A stretch of 64,000 bases of DNA. It comes from Stictocephala bisonia (Eukaryota; Arthropoda; Insecta; Hemiptera; Membracidae). Shown here piece after piece: positions 60,127-64,000 of this stretch. The first letter of the stretch is position 1, and every line of letters starts with the position of its first letter. Where the stretch lies: contig JAQJVL010000198.1 in assembly GCA_035578905.1 (NCBI GenBank), forward strand, positions 1,364,001 to 1,428,000, written 5' to 3'. A model generated the notes under the pieces. That model was not told the DNA's origin. It made no database searches and worked only from the letters and a program-made list of their open reading frames with translations. The position numbers were made by a program, and so were the translations under genes.

Positions 60127-60355
60127 GTAAGTTTCAATTTCAACTTTTAATTTGACTTTGTAAAATTAATTTACAAAAAGTATAGTATACTATTTAAAAA
60201 AAAAATAATTCCTTACCATGAATTTCATCCTGTACAATTCATTATGTGGTGTTTAAATTTAAGTAGAAAAGAACTTGTATTCACTGTATAAACAGGATGA
60301 GAGAAATATGGTATATTCAAGAGCAATATTCAAGATTGAATGTTTATATTTTAAT

Positions 60356-62645
60356 TAGGAGTGTGCGAGTAGTGATTTTTGGTTTCGAGCCGAGTCAAGT
60401 CGATTAGATACATTTTTCGAGTATCGAGTATTTTCGAGCGAGTATTTAAAGAAGGATTTCCTGTTCACCCAAGACAACTAAAAGGCAGACGCCATCCTAA
60501 GCCTATGTTAAGTTTTGCCAGATTTGTAAATATATACATCTAAACTGAACACAATAATTTTGATTTGTTGTTTGTAATTGTAACATTTGATAAATAAAAC
60601 TTGTTACTTCCTGCCTTCCTAAATTTTTATATGGCATTGTTTTGTTTAACCTTTTCCTTTTTTCATAACTAATATGATGTACGAAACTAAGAAAGTATAT
60701 CATTAATTGAAACAATGTGGATTATAAAGATTTAATCTGTTCACTCATATCACAGATAAGATTTTCTATGCAAGCCAATTATACTGTTTCACAGCCGGCT
60801 GATATGTTTATCAGGTGGTTCAGTTCGAAGTGTACAGCAAAAAAGTAGCAAAGCTTGTTGGCAAAATCTGCATCCAACCAAACTGATGCTAAAATTCAGG
60901 CGTATTGCCAAATGCAGTCATTTGCTTTCAGAATTGCCTCCTCTAAAAAAAATTGATTGTGTACACGGCAAGAAGGGTGGATCTGTATTCTGTGGGTATT
61001 TAATTAAGTAATAACAAGGTTACAACTAACCGGAAATAAGCTCTGAATTATATAATCAAATTTGAAAATATGAATGACAAAGACTGTAGTTCAATCGATT
61101 GATAATAATAACTAAGCAGGTTTACTAAAAATAAATTTTAAAGTCGCTTAGGATGTATTCGTTTTTAAATTATGATCGGTAATGATATGTGTGCAACTTG
61201 AGAGTACTTCGAGGCTACACTGAACAACAGATAAATAATTATTTCATAACGAGAAATTCATGTAAAATTGGCGTAATCGAATGAAAACCATAGACGTAGT
61301 CGGCTAATATAATAGGTCTAGCCGATATTGGCGACGAGATACAGTCTGAAATATCAGCTAAGTGCCAATTAGTGATACAGTGAAGATTTTGGGCAGCTAA
61401 ATTATAAACTTATGAATAAAGAAATAGACGTTTGATAAGGCTTCGGTTCAATAAAAATTATTTTCCGAATCTCTAAATTCGTAGTATTTTGTTTGGAAAA
61501 GGTCTTCTAACATGTTTCTCCCTCACTTGAGATTCGTGATTGTTTTACCACCTTTTACACTACAACTGTGTTATTGTCTAACCTATGATGAAACCGTTCA
61601 ACAATTTGACAGGAAAAAATATCATATGCGCAAATATTACACACAGTTTTGGCGTTCTAAGGTGTTTTCGGAATAATAAATAATAGACGTTTGCCACGGA
61701 TATATCTATCTATTTTTTATTTGACGGATAATAAATCAATAATGTTGTGTCGTACGCTGCTAGAACGCCATTACCATATTTTATATGATATGATACAGTA
61801 TTTTCTTACGTCAAATCATTGGACGATTCCCTGCTCAGTTTAAAAACCAAAATAGACCTCAATCGACTCGTGAGAAATATATGATAATTTCAGTTCCGAA
61901 AAGGAGCTGAACGGTTCCTTGCACATACGTATACTACAACCGAGATGAATTTTCGCTTAGAAAAGATGGGAAGTTTGATTCTTGGGATGTAAAGTGACCT
62001 GTTCTCGGGACCATTTTGATTGAGTGGTATGATTGATATGAACGAAAATTGCATAATTTCCACGGTGCACAAACCATTAGATTTGTATCGATAACAGGTT
62101 TTTTGAGCATCTTGAACCGGATCTCTCGTCCCCTTTCTTGGGTCATAAAGACACTAACCAGCACTTCTGTTTTATTCATGCTATTTTAGGTTAGGTTACA
62201 AGTGACTAGTAGACTCAGACAACCAACATGTGCAATCGCTTCTACAGTCACTATTTACAGTGATCGCTACCTTCCCGGCTCTGTTGTTCACTTTAAATTG
62301 AACTAGTTTAAATCATAATGAACGAACTCAATTCACTATGTTGACTAGTTCATTTGACTGTCGTCGTGTACTACATATTCTTGGGCGTATTGTTTAGTTC
62401 ATAATTATGCATACCAAACTGATAATGTATGATTAAGGGTAAAATAAAACACAAGGAAGCACACATTTTTTATTCATAACTTATAAAACCGTTTACTCTT
62501 AAAACTAAATTAAGATGTAAATCTGTTATTTCGTGAAATAAAACTACTCCATCGAACTTCGAGTAGTTTCGGAAGCTTCGAGCCGAGTTCGAGTAGTAAA
62601 ATACTCGATCAAATATTCAAAGTGTTGAGTACTCGCACACCCCTA
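60356..62645. mobile_element. hAT-type non-autonomous element (2,290 bp)
   Basis: 8-bp flanks ATTTTAAT (60348-60355) and ATTGTAAT (62646-62653) differ at one base. Ends: TAGGAGTGTGCGAGTAGT and, in reverse complement, TAGGGGTGTGCGAGTACT. Subterminal text is full of cgagt/actcg motifs (gagccgagtcaagtcgatta; ttcgagccgagttcgagtag). No transposase frame was found inside. Related to the element at 8845-10548. Confidence 0.85.
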
Positions 62646-62653
62646 ATTGTAAT

Positions 62654-63574
62654 ACACTAGTGTTAGTTGTATCTATAATTAAAACAAAAAAATAAACTAT
62701 GTTATCACAATCTCATAACATTGTTATTGATTCTCATTTATAAATATTAAACTCAATCTAAATAAAGGCATATATAATTTAAACCCCAAAACCATAGTAT
62801 AAACAAAACATAGTAAAGGAAAAATACAGTAACACACGCAAAAGCACCTTGACAGTCAATTAATCTTCATTCATTTGACATTTACTTATAAAAGTTGTGG
62901 ATGTAAACAATACAGAAATACACGCTTCTCGCTCCCGTCTCTACGAGCGCTAGTGCTGTGCTTGTCGCAAACCTTTTAGCGGAGTGTCTCAACTGGGTGT
63001 TTTATACTGTGGTTACACTTCTTTGGTAATGATCACACTGATAGCAACTATTGTTGTTAGGTATTGAGGGGATTAGGACACAACCTGTCAGCTACAATAT
63101 CCTCAACACCAGCACACTGTATGAACACCGCCTATAATATGATCCAAGCCTAAATAATGTAAAATAATAATTCTGTTAAAGCCTAAATGCAGTGTAATAG
63201 AAAATTCAATAACACAATATTTGTCTTTGTTCACTTTTGTGTTAAGTTACAACATGGTACAAAATGAGCATATAAATTAAATTATGACTTTAAAAAAGGT
63301 TACATTACTCTATTCTAACATTCCTAATATCCAAATTCAAATTAATCGATTTTCATGATTATAGTTCCACCAACAGATTAATTTTGAGTGGTAATGAATA
63401 GTTACATAAAAATTAATTTATCACTAATTAAAAAAGAAATAAATGTACCAGAGTATTTTTTACTATGTTTAGATAAAAATAGAATATTTTTTCAAACTAT
63501 GACAATGCTGTTTCAAAAACCGTGTAACTACTCACAGACACAAAATTGATTTGATGACAAGACTAATATTTGAA
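62654..63574 (+). other. Intron, nothing recognised
   Basis: AT-rich, apart from a short less AT-rich patch near 62920-62990. No laminin exon was found here; no repeat family could be assigned. Confidence 0.5.
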
Positions 63575-63800
63575 GTGGTCTTAGCCACTGGGGCTATCTC
63601 ATGTTGAGATAGTCAGTGGCTTGCCACTCAGCTGGTCCGGATTCAATTCCTGATGTGACGATAACAATTTTTACCTGTGGTTTGAAAGTCATGTTAAGCC
63701 GGTGATCCCCAGGTCAAGTGTTAGAGAGGACTTCTTATCCTTAACTTTGGCCGCTAAAAAGAAGACATTCCTTAACTTTAACCTTTGTAATCCTGTAAAT
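63575..63800 (+). repeat. Possible SINE-like fragment
   Basis: The segment ggtccggattcaattcctg near 63631 resembles a Pol III B box (GGTTCRANTCC), with ggcttgccactcagctggt before it. Its 3' part (gatccccaggtcaagtgtta, ggacttcttatccttaac) reads like a SINE body. A clear A box and tail are missing, so this is tentative. Confidence 0.35.
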
Positions 63801-64000
63801 GAATCAATTAAAAATATGGAATCTAAAAGTATGACAATAAGACATAGTTTTATAATGTTACTAATTTTGTCCACTAAATTCTGTTGAAGAACTAACCAAA
63901 ATTTTCATTCAAGAGACAGGATGCATGGGTCTAAGAATAAATGATAAAAAAACAAAGTACACGCACTTTGAAAGAGGTGGCCACCCGCTTACAGAAATAA

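Noticed and set aside
58209..58889. Frames with repeated HTRTVVLTHPP, resembling a repeat protein
   Set aside because: They are translations of the minisatellite, with no conserved frame between units.
60127..64000. Further LG2 exons before the window end
   Set aside because: No segment with flanking splice sites and LamG-like translation was found; the region is a hAT-type element and AT-rich intron.

Overview
This 64 kb window is a piece of an arthropod, very probably insect, nuclear genome. It is AT-rich, has short exons in long introns, uses canonical GT-AG splice sites, and its introns are packed with mariner, pogo/Tigger, piggyBac and hAT DNA transposons and non-LTR retrotransposons. 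I could not fix the order; a hemipteran-like genome with repeat-filled introns would fit, but that is a guess.

The only host gene I can support is a laminin alpha chain on the + strand, entered in its middle and left before its end. Twenty-six exons (725 to 60126, about 4.6 kb of coding sequence, about 1,530 codons) encode, in order: five laminin-EGF (LE) modules and half of a sixth, one laminin IV (L4) domain, the second half of the split LE plus three more LE modules, the hinge CDDGCTGLLLD, the alpha-helical coiled-coil domain II/I, all of laminin G domain 1 and the start of LG2. The module order, a single L4 followed by only 3.5 LE modules, the CPCP..NFA module and the ARHIL..GC..CDDGC hinge match the alpha-1/alpha-2 class (Drosophila wing blister, wb) better than the alpha-3/5 class (LanA). 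The N-terminal LN domain, first L4 and early LE modules lie upstream, and LG2 (rest) to LG5 lie beyond the right end. Exon phases agree at 24 of 25 junctions; the 33058/35290 junction does not.

Region by region. 1-7.9 kb: LE exons, with a GA-rich fold-back repeat (about 2.2-2.65 kb), a full mariner (3.1-4.4 kb) and a hairpin repeat (5.36-5.54 kb). 7.9-17.7 kb: one large intron holding a hAT-type element (itself interrupted), a Tigger-like element and a LINE inserted by twin priming. 17.7-24.4 kb: the L4 exons, with several MITEs and a decayed piggyBac. 24.4-28 kb: last LE exons and hinge. 28.0-32.7 kb: an intron filled by a 3.8 kb pogo-like element with an intact 470-residue transposase. 32.7-46.5 kb: coiled-coil exons with a second, broken mariner, an 11 x 110 bp tandem array and a truncated LINE. 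46.8-57.3 kb: LG1 intron with two piggyBac relatives and a near-full-length LINE, itself split by a third piggyBac derivative. 57.3-60.1 kb: LG1/LG2 exons. 60.4-62.6 kb: another hAT-type element, then intron to the end.

I do not see a previously undescribed biological system. The most interesting points are mechanistic: an open mariner reading frame with a changed catalytic residue, an unusually clean twin-priming LINE, an intact pogo-like transposase, a 110 bp tandem unit that repeats a strong 3' splice-site-like motif eleven times, and repeat edges that lie where the splicing branch point of the next laminin exon should be. All statements are from reading the sequence; family assignments rest on motif recognition, with no database search.
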